NCBI GenBank assembly: GCA_947243845.1
Contig: CAMXIF010000002.1
Coordinates: 1 to 64,000, forward strand
Length of the DNA: 64,000 nucleotides
Direction of reading: 5' to 3'
Origin: an uncultured bacterium
Lineage (GTDB): Bacteria; Bacillota; Clostridia; Lachnospirales; Lachnospiraceae
How positions within the stretch are numbered: the first letter of the stretch is position 1; every line of letters begins with the position of its first letter. The translations under genes were made by a program, and so were the position numbers. Positions 8,801-17,461 of this stretch are shown piece after piece. The notes beneath the pieces are model-generated. The model did no database searches. It saw only the letters and a list, made by a program, of their open reading frames with translations, and was not told where the DNA came from.

Positions 8801-10390
8801 TTAACAATATACGCTCGGCAACTCCCATTCGCCCAAATAATTTCCATTCACCTTCAAAAAATGTTTTATCAATTCATATTGCAAACTATCTTCGGAATCG
8901 TTTTCCATATTTGCTTCTTCCAATTCCTTAATTTTATCTGCAATATAACGAAAACTTTGCTCTCCAGCTCTTGCGAATGGACATACCAATTCCTTATCAA
9001 ATACAACCATATCACATGCTGCTGTACCAGCATCCCAACTTTTCAATTGTAATCTACTCGATCTATGAATATCCTCACCCAATTTATCATAAAATGTTTT
9101 TATGGAAAGACCATTCTCTCTCTTTTCCCGCCTTCTAACATGTTCCTCATCCTGATAACGATCAAAATAGAAATATAAAGAAAGAATTTCATTCTCCCCA
9201 ACTTCCTTTATTGCCCTTTCTAGTCCACCAAGCAGCGTTTCATTTTCCAAGACTCTTTCATTATATGGCGTTTCATTAAATTGAAAGTCCAACAAATCAA
9301 TAATATCCTCAAATACGAGCCCTTCAATATCTTCTGCCACATCATTGCCAAAACACATAGATAACGTTGCCCACTCTCCCGTTGAAAAATCAAACACCCC
9401 TGGATACTTGTGATCAAGATATAATCCATAAACTCGATTCAATAAAGAATTCATCAAATATGCTTTATACTTCAATTGATGATCCTCTTCCTGTCCTGAT
9501 AATAGTTCTCCCGCCAAAGCACAGTATCTATCTTTCAATTGTTTTGCACACGCTTCACAGAAAGCCGCAATATCGCTAAAGGAAACATTTTTCATAAAAA
9601 CATATGGAACATATAAAGTCTGCGGTATTTTATCATTTCTATAATATCTGACACAAGCATCATACCCACCGGTCTTAATCAAAGCAGGAAGTTCTTCTTT
9701 CTCAAAAAAAACCAATGCATCCGTTCCAACATTTTTCTGATCGATATTGGTATTATCCTCTACTATAAATGCATTTTCCAATTTTCCTAAATCAACAGGC
9801 CCTGAGGCGATGTATGTTTCCACATAAGAAACATAAGACGTAACTGTTGCCTGTATCACATTGACCAACTGCGTTGACAGTTCTCTCCATTCCCAGTCAT
9901 AAACTTCGGAATCTGTTTTTATCTTTTTTCTTAAGCTGTCCGTTATCGCATCCGCATTTCTGTCCATTTTATGGACATATACTCTGATATTTTCCTTTTC
10001 AAAATTTTCGTCCAACTCTTCATATAATTTCTGAAGCCCTTGACCGTGGATAACAATATCATCCAATATTACAACCGATGATTTCATTAAATCATCTTTA
10101 TACTTTGGCACTGCATGACTTGAAATGAACATACCCCGTACTTGGATATCTGACTCATTTTTTAAAATAATAGGCAAAAATATCCGAAACAGTACCTGAC
10201 ATCTTCTGGCTCTGAGAATTTTATAATCCTCCTCACTATCAAGCACATTACAAAAATAATCATACAGCAAATCATAATTTCGATCCAAAATACTGCTTGT
10301 CACTCGCTCCAAATACTCAATCTGCTTCGGGAATTCTTGTGCATATTCTCTATATCTTGTTATTATAGTGGATGTCAATTTCATAATCAT
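8801..10390 (-). CDS. Phosphoribosyltransferase-like protein
   Basis: A 529-residue protein. Residues about 60-160 look like a phosphoribosyltransferase fold: the PRPP-loop motif normally written VVLVDDhhxTGxT appears as VVILDDIVIHGQGLQKL (106-122), with the acidic pair at 110-111 and the usual T replaced. A strand with a SSH motif (90-92) precedes it, as in this fold. The remaining 370 residues are unrecognised. PRTase-like domains taken over into conflict systems (PRTase-CE) are known, and this looks like that kind of protein rather than a purine or pyrimidine salvage enzyme, which would be about 180-200 residues. A second ATG at 10384 is possible. It lies between a membrane protein and an unknown protein in one transcription unit. 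Confidence 0.6.
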   Translation of the reverse strand: MIMKLTSTIITRYREYAQEFPKQIEYLERVTSSILDRNYDLLYDYFCNVLDSEEDYKILRARRCQVLFRIFLPIILKNESDIQVRGMFISSHAVPKYKDDLMKSSVVILDDIVIHGQGLQKLYEELDENFEKENIRVYVHKMDRNADAITDSLRKKIKTDSEVYDWEWRELSTQLVNVIQATVTSYVSYVETYIASGPVDLGKLENAFIVEDNTNIDQKNVGTDALVFFEKEELPALIKTGGYDACVRYYRNDKIPQTLYVPYVFMKNVSFSDIAAFCEACAKQLKDRYCALAGELLSGQEEDHQLKYKAYLMNSLLNRVYGLYLDHKYPGVFDFSTGEWATLSMCFGNDVAEDIEGLVFEDIIDLLDFQFNETPYNERVLENETLLGGLERAIKEVGENEILSLYFYFDRYQDEEHVRRREKRENGLSIKTFYDKLGEDIHRSSRLQLKSWDAGTAACDMVVFDKELVCPFARAGEQSFRYIADKIKELEEANMENDSEDSLQYELIKHFLKVNGNYLGEWELPSVYC

Positions 10391-10404
10391 TTACCCCAAT
10401 TTAA

Positions 10405-11304
10405 TTATTTACGTCCTATAATCTGAATATTATGAGATATCTCATAAAGATTAAGATATTTAGGAATCTTTATGTTTACTTCTTTCGTTTCCCCTATCTG
10501 CCTGTTCTCAACCAACAATTCAAATTCAGCATCATAGATATGCGGCTTTTGCCGCTTCATCCACGCTTTCTCTTGCATACACATAGACATCCGAATCCAC
10601 TGATGACGCATATATCTTTCCTGAAGCAACGGTTCATAATCTCGTATATGATAAAAGAAAGACACCCTCTTTCTCATATCTGTTTCGTCCGCATCTTTCT
10701 CCTCTACGAATTTAAACTCATTAAAATATATGTAAATCGTTGTACGAATGGCATTCTCTACATATATTCTACAATCGCTAAGTCCTCTTTCATCAATCAT
10801 CTCATACTGATCATTGCACTCTCCCCACAAAACTTCGCGCGCCTTAATATCATAATCAGAACTATTCCCTGATAACACTATTTTTAACAAAAACTGATAT
10901 CTTTTCGAATCACTATAGCGTAACTCTTTCGGGATAAAATCTTCATACATATCATACAAGCACACACTTAATACTTTAAAATTTCTTAGCCGAGCAACTA
11001 ACTCACGCTCTTCCACCTTATAGGAAAAACGTAAGGCCAAAAGCCCAAGTACAATAGTGGAAGCCGCGCCCAAATAGCCTACCAGAAGAGATAATCCACT
11101 TTCCGCATCCCATCTCAAATACAGATAGGAAAATGCATCATTAGGCCACATACACACCCCTTGATCTAACTCTGCTGCTACCCAGCAACCCAGCAATGCC
11201 AAAAGCAGCAGGAACAGTACTATACAGAAAAAATAAAGATAAGGGTGTAAAATTGTAAATTCTCTAGCTTTCTTTTTAATATTAATAGTCATAATCCTTT
11301 TCAT
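10405..11304 (-). CDS. Two-TM membrane protein, first gene of the PRTase-like unit
   Basis: A 299-residue protein with two predicted transmembrane helices: about 22-45 (FFCIVLFLLLLALLGCWVA) and 71-95 (LSLLVGYLGAASTIVLGLLA), joined by a short loop containing CMWPNDAFSY. The basic N-terminus and the large C-terminal part (about 96-299) should be cytoplasmic. The C-terminal part matches no family I recognise. Membrane-anchored proteins of this shape are often effectors or tethers in defence cassettes, but that is inference. The start codon follows AAGG closely, and a perfect hairpin lies just upstream. Confidence 0.65.
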   Translation of the reverse strand: MKRIMTINIKKKAREFTILHPYLYFFCIVLFLLLLALLGCWVAAELDQGVCMWPNDAFSYLYLRWDAESGLSLLVGYLGAASTIVLGLLALRFSYKVEERELVARLRNFKVLSVCLYDMYEDFIPKELRYSDSKRYQFLLKIVLSGNSSDYDIKAREVLWGECNDQYEMIDERGLSDCRIYVENAIRTTIYIYFNEFKFVEEKDADETDMRKRVSFFYHIRDYEPLLQERYMRHQWIRMSMCMQEKAWMKRQKPHIYDAEFELLVENRQIGETKEVNIKIPKYLNLYEISHNIQIIGRK

Positions 11305-11311
11305 CTGCCTT

Positions 11312-11338
11312 ATATCTTAAACAACCAGTTTAAGATAT
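11312..11338. promoter_or_regulatory. Perfect inverted repeat just before the membrane-protein gene
   Basis: Arms of 11 bases (11312-11322, 11328-11338; ATATCTTAAAC) flank a 5-base loop. It ends eight bases before the ATG at 11304 and lies about 90 bases inside the transcript from the promoter at 11427-11456. It is AT-rich and has no T run in the gene direction, so an operator or an RNA element controlling translation fits better than a terminator. Confidence 0.45.
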
Positions 11339-11426
11339 TCTCAGCAACCGTGACACTGCTTTTTATGTCCAGTCGATGTCTTCACATAAACCTCTATATT
11401 TGCAGTCCATTTACTTTATCTTCTCT

Positions 11427-11456
11427 ATTATATTACATCCATAAATGGTTTTGCAA
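11427..11456 (-). promoter_or_regulatory. Promoter of the PRTase-like three-gene unit
   Basis: TTGCAA (11451-11456), an 18-base spacer and a perfect TATAAT (minus strand; 11427-11432). It sits in the gap between the FkbM gene and the membrane-protein gene and gives a leader of about 115 bases holding the hairpin at 11312-11338. Confidence 0.6.
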
Positions 11457-11519
11457 TACCCTTTCAGCCAATCCATGACTCTTTTTCGTTTTAAAACAAA
11501 GCAAGCCCTACATAGCTGC

Positions 11520-12641
11520 CTAGCTTTCCTTCGCATAACACACCGTATCATCCATATTCCACCGATGATGTGCATAGAAAATATCATACTTTGGATTTAT
11601 TTCCTTAATCAGCAACGGGATCTCCCATAAATGCTCCAACTTATGATACGCAGAAATTGCCAAGACCGGACTCCACTTCTGAATACTCTTACGTGCTCCC
11701 TCTAATGCCTTTATCTCACTTCCCTCAATATCCATGGAAATAAAGTCTATTCTTTTGCCGTCAAGGATATGGTCTATCGCATCAACATCAATCTTAATCG
11801 CCTTTTTTCCAGCATCGCTATCTAACAATGTTCCTGATACAAAATCATCTCCTATCGCAAAAAATAATTCCTGCGCTTGATCCCACACCCCCATATTATA
11901 GCATTTCACATTTGTCAAACCTTTACTTTGACAATAGTTCTCTAGTATTTCAAAATTATCTCTGTCAGCCTCAAATGCATAATAATGATAATTCTGATTT
12001 ACCCCCACCCCTATCTGAATGAGGAATCTTTGCAAAGTATCTCCTTCACATGCCCCACAATCAACAAAATTACCCGACACATGTTGCACAATACGATTAC
12101 CAAAATATTGGTTCTCTTCGTATACTTTCCAAACTAGTTCCAAATCATGAACAGCTCTATGCAGTAAAATATTTCTAAACACCTGCTTCGATTCGGTATC
12201 TGATAAGATTGCATATACCTGCTCAATCTTATCTGCATTCGAATCAATCGTCTCCCTGACTTGTTCATTCGGCAGGCACTGAAAATATTCAGGATCTATA
12301 TACATATAATTATCTATCCCTGCCTTCTGTAACTGTTGGTGGATTTGATACTTGACATTGGCACAGATAATAACCAAACTATTCCTGGGTATTTCATCAA
12401 TACTTATCACTTTTATGTTCTTATACAGCGTTCCCCATTTTTTCTGGTCATTATCTGAAAAAAATGCTGGCATGTACCCCATAGCATATAAATCTTTATA
12501 TACCTGCTGAGCGGCCAATCCCGTTCCCCATATGCCGATAATTTCTGCATTTTCTATTTTATCCTGTATTTTACTCCAGTTATCCTTATATAATTCTATG
12601 TCCTTTTGTAATATTTCTATAAATCCCATCCTATTACCCAT
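11520..12641 (-). CDS. FkbM-family methyltransferase with N-terminal Rossmann-like module
   Basis: A 373-residue fusion. Residues about 30-115 form a small nucleotide-binding-like module (IIGIWGTGLAAQQVY, then AFFSDNDQKKWGT) of the type shared by several neighbours. The C-terminal half is an FkbM methyltransferase: the SAM-binding motif FVDCGACEGDT, then YAFEADRDNFE, and the family's FISMDIEGSEIKALEG. FkbM enzymes O-methylate sugars or natural products in the cytoplasm. Its neighbours upstream are the ParB-like pair, the epimerase and the pyruvyl-transferase-like gene, so the acceptor is probably a glycan residue. A second ATG at 12629 is possible. Confidence 0.8.
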   Translation of the reverse strand: MGNRMGFIEILQKDIELYKDNWSKIQDKIENAEIIGIWGTGLAAQQVYKDLYAMGYMPAFFSDNDQKKWGTLYKNIKVISIDEIPRNSLVIICANVKYQIHQQLQKAGIDNYMYIDPEYFQCLPNEQVRETIDSNADKIEQVYAILSDTESKQVFRNILLHRAVHDLELVWKVYEENQYFGNRIVQHVSGNFVDCGACEGDTLQRFLIQIGVGVNQNYHYYAFEADRDNFEILENYCQSKGLTNVKCYNMGVWDQAQELFFAIGDDFVSGTLLDSDAGKKAIKIDVDAIDHILDGKRIDFISMDIEGSEIKALEGARKSIQKWSPVLAISAYHKLEHLWEIPLLIKEINPKYDIFYAHHRWNMDDTVCYAKES

Positions 12642-12661
12642 TCCTATATTTTTTATGCTCT

Positions 12662-14125
12662 CTATCTTTCATCAGTTTCGCCATCTAATTTTACTAACAA
12701 ATAACTCCTATAGAGTCCCGTCCCTTTCCACATTGCATCTATCACTTTACCAATTTTCAAGGCACCCATTTCACAAACATGCTTCTGTACTGCCTCTGTC
12801 GCTGACCTCAGGATAACATATGCAGCCTCACATAAATCATTTTCTGAAAGTTCTAAAACAGTTTGTCCCTCTGCAATCAATACATCAACATTCTCTGCCA
12901 TCTGTGAAACATAATTAATCTCCGTATCAAACAACCTATTCAAGGCTGTTTCCATTTCATCAGGCTGCTTCCACCTCCATACCTGTGAACCGCATCTGTG
13001 CAGATATCTTGCTAAATGTCCTTCGTCATTAGTTCTATCTACCACACGGAATCTGGTAAAGTCGACCTTCCCTTTCTCATAAAACAATTTTTCTCCAAAA
13101 TAGCGAGAAAACCATAACATAAATGAGTGTTGCCCAAAATCTCTGTTATGAACTCCTCTATAAAAATAGGGATTGGGAACCACTACAGTCCCATCATATA
13201 AATCCACAATATTTTTAACGTAATTTACCTCTCCTGAATTTACAAACTCTTCATAATCTGCCTCACTAATACAAAGCGGAATATACTTGTTGCCTTTGGC
13301 CGCCAAAAATGTACACCTGTGCTTTCCACTGGTCAGATTAAAATATTTTCCTTTTCTGTTCCAAACTGCCGTTGCTGCATTTCTAACAAAAAAGAGCGGA
13401 TCTAACTGTAGTGCCTCACTCATTTGCTCAAAAATATGAGTTCTATTCGCAATCACATTGTCTCGCCAAGCATCTGTGATTTCTATTTTCCCTTCTATCT
13501 GTGCCGTAAATTCACAATATTCTTTTAAATATGGCATTACCGAACAATTCTGATCTCCATCTAAACTTCTAAAAAAGTTAATGTGTGTAAAAAAACAAGG
13601 GATAGGTACATTTCCCCATTTTTCCATTTCGTCATCCCGATAATCATTTGTAAAAATATATTCTACCGGGATATAAGCCGTCACCTGCCCATTTTCCTTA
13701 GAAATCAGCGCATAATCATGTAAACCTGCCTCACGTGTACAGTCCGGAATATCAAATTCAGGCCTTTTTAGGCATCCCTCGAACAAATCATCATATAACT
13801 GTGCCAAATCTTTTTCCTTATCTGACGCATTCCCTAACAGAACATTATAAGGTTTATAGATTAAATTCTGAAAGCCGGCCTTTGCGAGCTGACGTGCAAT
13901 TTTTTCATGCTCAAATACATTCTTAACTGATATATAGACTACAATTTCTTCATCATGCCCAAGCTCCAGCGCCTTATGAATACTCCATACAGGCCGCCCA
14001 TTATACTGATCCATTTCATGGGCCCTTTTGTCTATATATCCCACCACATTATAGCCACAGGATTCTAAGGTATCCTTGACAATCCCTCCGATTGATGCCG
14101 CTCCATAAAGTATAAATTTCCTCAT
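12662..14125 (-). CDS. Rossmann-like module fused to a ParB/sulfiredoxin-like domain (paralog 1)
   Basis: A 487-residue protein with two recognisable parts. Residues 1-95 form a Rossmann-like module (FILYGAASIGGIVKDTL, then VVGYIDKRAHE). Residues about 265-300 carry a ParB/sulfiredoxin-like motif, LTSGKHRCTFLAAKGNKYIP, in which the usual DGHHR box is GKHR. The rest is unassigned. It is a tandem paralog of the next gene upstream, which has DGHNR at the same place. ParB-like folds include nucleotidases, CTPases and kinases such as SbnI and Srx, so a nucleotide-dependent reaction on a sugar or amino acid is conceivable but unproven. GGAGG lies six bases before the start. Confidence 0.55.
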   Translation of the reverse strand: MRKFILYGAASIGGIVKDTLESCGYNVVGYIDKRAHEMDQYNGRPVWSIHKALELGHDEEIVVYISVKNVFEHEKIARQLAKAGFQNLIYKPYNVLLGNASDKEKDLAQLYDDLFEGCLKRPEFDIPDCTREAGLHDYALISKENGQVTAYIPVEYIFTNDYRDDEMEKWGNVPIPCFFTHINFFRSLDGDQNCSVMPYLKEYCEFTAQIEGKIEITDAWRDNVIANRTHIFEQMSEALQLDPLFFVRNAATAVWNRKGKYFNLTSGKHRCTFLAAKGNKYIPLCISEADYEEFVNSGEVNYVKNIVDLYDGTVVVPNPYFYRGVHNRDFGQHSFMLWFSRYFGEKLFYEKGKVDFTRFRVVDRTNDEGHLARYLHRCGSQVWRWKQPDEMETALNRLFDTEINYVSQMAENVDVLIAEGQTVLELSENDLCEAAYVILRSATEAVQKHVCEMGALKIGKVIDAMWKGTGLYRSYLLVKLDGETDER

Positions 14126-14151
14126 GTAAAGCCTCCGCCTTAAAACGCTTT

Positions 14152-15600
14152 CTACAATAATCTGCTATAAATTCCTACTTCCCTGACTTCCTTTTCTTCT
14201 ACTACCCTAAGCAAAAAATGATACTCCTCATAACCATAAGTATTCAATATCCTTTTACTTTCATCTATATTCCCATAAGTTTTATGAACTAGGAATCTGC
14301 AATTTTTCAGGGACTCATCTTTCAATATGTTTTCCAAATCCTTCCCCTGAATATCTTTCAAAATAAATGCAAGTTCTATCTCTTTCTCCACATGGCAAAC
14401 ATCTTTCCTAATCTGTATGTTGCCGATTTGAATCAGCCTTTGTATTTGATTAATCGTATTTATTGTCTCTTCTCTATCCTCAATCAGTGCCGCATACTTT
14501 GCTCCCATTCTTAGAAAATTAGCCGCAAAATACCCCTCATATTCACTAATTTCCAACATATTGTTTATTTTTGTACTCTCTTTTCCTAGATACCTAAGAA
14601 CCTCACATAAAATATCAACACATAAATCGTCTTTCGTAATCTTCTCATATTTAAACAAAGGATGAGGTAAATGGTAGGAGAACTGCTGCTCTCTCTCCTC
14701 CAACTTATCACAAATAACTTTGCAAACAGAATTATTTAACCATAGTGCATAATCCTCTCTGCTCATGCGAACCGGTATCCATCTGCATCCCTTATCAATA
14801 AGAAAGCATACCCTGTTATGTCCATCCAGCACATTGAAATATGCTCTTTCATTCCATTTCACCTCTACAGGCGCATACATAAAGTATTCATGATTTTCCT
14901 TCCATTCTTTTTCCAACATCAAATATGTGTTAAATCTTCTCTGCAAAAAATCTCCAACATTCTCTGACTGCCCATCTTCTGGCATATAGACCTGTATAAA
15001 ATTATCCGCATTATCAATCCGCCCCTGAAAAAATTCATATCCCTCCGCAAGGATTCGAAATGAAGCCACCGGAATATTAGCATTCCCATCCGGCCAATTT
15101 TCTTCTGTATATAGTAAATCTATTGGGCACCAACTTACTATATATTCACTGCTTTTGCGAATAATACAGTCTACAAAAGCTGATTTTACCAAGGTACTGT
15201 AATAGGGTATTTCTCTAATCCTATCTATATCATGCTCACAACAATACGTATAAATCTCTAACATCTGTACACGTGGACCAGTAAGATAACCATCTCCCAT
15301 AGGCAGAAAAATAATTTTATCGATTCCAAGGTCATATAGGTTCTGCGCAACTTCTTGATGCATAAAGGCATTATGAATGCATACCACTACAACTATATGT
15401 GTTCCCAGTTTATTTACCCCCTCCTGTGGTGTATAAACCGGAATATCTATGTCTTTTGTGGAGATGGAAGCGGCATTTTGATCAAAAAAAGCCGACACAT
15501 GATAATGTCTGCTAAAATAACGGTATCTTTCCTTCCCAAGCGCACCGCCCCCGTAAATCACCATATTGTCTTTTGCTGATATTGTATAATAACCACTCAT
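14152..15600 (-). CDS. Rossmann-like module fused to a ParB/sulfiredoxin-like domain (paralog 2)
   Basis: A 482-residue paralog of the downstream gene. The N-terminal module reads MVIYGGGALGKERYRYF and then SAFFDQNA; the ParB/sulfiredoxin-like box is FNVLDGHNRVCFLIDKG followed by IPVRMSREDY. Here DGHNR is close to the canonical phosphate-binding box, so this copy is the more likely active one and the GKHR copy the divergent one. No membrane segments are seen. The two genes are 26 bases apart, in a block with an epimerase, a nucleotidyltransferase-like protein and a radical SAM protein. Confidence 0.55.
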   Translation of the reverse strand: MSGYYTISAKDNMVIYGGGALGKERYRYFSRHYHVSAFFDQNAASISTKDIDIPVYTPQEGVNKLGTHIVVVVCIHNAFMHQEVAQNLYDLGIDKIIFLPMGDGYLTGPRVQMLEIYTYCCEHDIDRIREIPYYSTLVKSAFVDCIIRKSSEYIVSWCPIDLLYTEENWPDGNANIPVASFRILAEGYEFFQGRIDNADNFIQVYMPEDGQSENVGDFLQRRFNTYLMLEKEWKENHEYFMYAPVEVKWNERAYFNVLDGHNRVCFLIDKGCRWIPVRMSREDYALWLNNSVCKVICDKLEEREQQFSYHLPHPLFKYEKITKDDLCVDILCEVLRYLGKESTKINNMLEISEYEGYFAANFLRMGAKYAALIEDREETINTINQIQRLIQIGNIQIRKDVCHVEKEIELAFILKDIQGKDLENILKDESLKNCRFLVHKTYGNIDESKRILNTYGYEEYHFLLRVVEEKEVREVGIYSRLL

Positions 15601-15632
15601 GAGCCTGTCCCGTATCCCTGTATTTATCCAGA

Positions 15633-16520
15633 TTATATAAGCTTGTCTGCGTCTATTTGGTCAAGATTTTCTTTATAATATTCACATAATTTCTCAATGG
15701 TTAAATCCCATGGAGAAAAGCTGATTTCTCCCATTTCACCCTGGAGTCTTTGGTTACATCCTGTATACTCCGTTTTAAACCCGTCTTTTGCCACCAATAT
15801 ATCACAGTCTATATTCAATATCTGTCTTACCTTGCAGGCAAGTGTATACAAATCAATCCTTGTTCCCCGGCAGACATTATAGTGTTTGTAACGCGGCTCA
15901 TTTTCAATAAACCACTTCATAATCTCTACTAAATCCTCTATCCATAAATAATCAAAATATACATTTTGGGATAGTGTAATCGGCATGCCCTTCAAACCCC
16001 TGCAGATTGCATTAGAAATAAATCTTCTGGACCATTCTTCATACTTCCCGTACACACCAAAAAGACGAAGATCATAAAGATTCCCATCTTTCCGACATGT
16101 TTTTGACATAATATACTTAGAAAATCCATAAGGATCCCTGGGGACATGAGTTCCAAAATAATCTTCTGTCATATTAGGGATATAATGTGCTGAACTGTAC
16201 TCTGCCCCAGAACCGAAATAATACATCTTTCCATAATATTCACTGCATCTCTCCAGATTATAGAACATGCGAAGATTATCATCGAGAACATCATAATCAG
16301 TTGTGCCGACTTTCACCACATCATTTCTGTTCGCACAGTGGATAATAATATCAAAATCCATATTTTTCAGATATCTTTCCACCTTATTATCATCCAGAAG
16401 ATCTAATTCCCGATGATCAGGCGTATAAATCTCATACTTATCTTCTAATTGTTCTTTTAAATTTCTTCCAATAAATCCCGTGGATCCAGTGACTAATATT
16501 TTCATAATACTTTTACACAT
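15633..16520 (-). CDS. NAD-dependent sugar epimerase/dehydratase
   Basis: A 295-residue extended SDR with the dinucleotide motif TGSTGFIG directly after the start and a YGFSKY catalytic YxxxK. It probably works on a nucleotide sugar in the cytoplasm; the exact substrate (epimerisation, 4-keto reduction or dehydration) cannot be read from the sequence. Two starts are possible: the ATG at 16520 overlaps the upstream gene by eight bases with AGGAG three bases before it, while the ATG at 16505 gives the usual MKILVTG start. A short decayed copy of a related epimerase is found at 28589-28648. Confidence 0.8.
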   Translation of the reverse strand: MCKSIMKILVTGSTGFIGRNLKEQLEDKYEIYTPDHRELDLLDDNKVERYLKNMDFDIIIHCANRNDVVKVGTTDYDVLDDNLRMFYNLERCSEYYGKMYYFGSGAEYSSAHYIPNMTEDYFGTHVPRDPYGFSKYIMSKTCRKDGNLYDLRLFGVYGKYEEWSRRFISNAICRGLKGMPITLSQNVYFDYLWIEDLVEIMKWFIENEPRYKHYNVCRGTRIDLYTLACKVRQILNIDCDILVAKDGFKTEYTGCNQRLQGEMGEISFSPWDLTIEKLCEYYKENLDQIDADKLI

Positions 16521-17418
16521 TTACTCCTCTTACTTTTGTTTCATCCTGCACAGAATACCGGACTAACTCATATATAGCTTCTATGGCTGTATTGATACAA
16601 CCTTCATCGATTTGTCGAGGAATTATATTTTCTGCCTCTACACTCATTTCATTGACAAAAGCATCTATTTCCGCATCATGTGCGATATTCCCGACATAAT
16701 GGGATTCTTGCAGCTTTTCTGCACTCTCTTCCCCTTGATGCAAATATTCTGCTGAAAGCCTTTTTGATAAATCAATCATATCCAGTATCTTGCTTTTCAA
16801 GGCGAGAGGAGCAATCTCCATCACCAAGGATTTCATATACACCGGTGGAAAGGTCTCTCTTTCTATTGCCCACTTGATACTAAGAGCGGCGTAGATTGCA
16901 TATAAATAGTCTTTAATGATGACTTGACTGTCTGACGAAAAATATTCCTTTATCTGATCCACATGATAAGGAATGAATTTTTCTTTTCTAAACACAGAGT
17001 TCATAATGGGAATTATTTTCATCTGAATTCCGTAAGGATCCCATGTATAGGGAGACTGTAGTGTCCACCCGATTATATTATATAATCCACAGGATTCTTT
17101 ACCATCAAACGCCGGTGTGTGTAAAAACTGCATAAATGATGTAAACTCCCACAATGGAATAAACTCATAAGGTAAATTATCAAAATAAACCCTGTGTTTT
17201 AGATCTTTTTCCTTTTCATAGAAGGGTACATATATTTTCTCGGGATCATTTCGATTTACATACAAAAATCTTGTATCATAATCACTGTCTTCATACTGTA
17301 ACCCTTTAGAAATCCCTCCCACTAAGGCACCATAAAGCAGCATAAAGTTGTTCTCTTCTGCAAACTGTAATGCATCACTTAAAAAACTCTTTTGAAACCC
17401 TTCATTCCCAAATAACAT
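16513..17418 (-). CDS. RlaP-like predicted nucleotidyltransferase
   Basis: A 301-residue protein with a DNA polymerase beta-type nucleotidyltransferase signature: the hGG element and spaced aspartates in GGISKGLQYEDSDYDTRFLY (about residues 34-53). This arrangement, with RFLYV after the second aspartate, resembles the RlaP/COG3541 group rather than sugar-1-phosphate nucleotidyltransferases. It would transfer a nucleotide or a phosphate-linked group to a small molecule or protein. The serine of the usual GSR is shifted, so activity needs testing. It overlaps or abuts the epimerase gene, so the two are translationally coupled. Confidence 0.6.
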   Translation of the reverse strand: MLFGNEGFQKSFLSDALQFAEENNFMLLYGALVGGISKGLQYEDSDYDTRFLYVNRNDPEKIYVPFYEKEKDLKHRVYFDNLPYEFIPLWEFTSFMQFLHTPAFDGKESCGLYNIIGWTLQSPYTWDPYGIQMKIIPIMNSVFRKEKFIPYHVDQIKEYFSSDSQVIIKDYLYAIYAALSIKWAIERETFPPVYMKSLVMEIAPLALKSKILDMIDLSKRLSAEYLHQGEESAEKLQESHYVGNIAHDAEIDAFVNEMSVEAENIIPRQIDEGCINTAIEAIYELVRYSVQDETKVRGVNV

Positions 17419-17461
17419 ATTCTACCCTGCCTGTCTGGCCGTACACCATTCTTACTATTCC

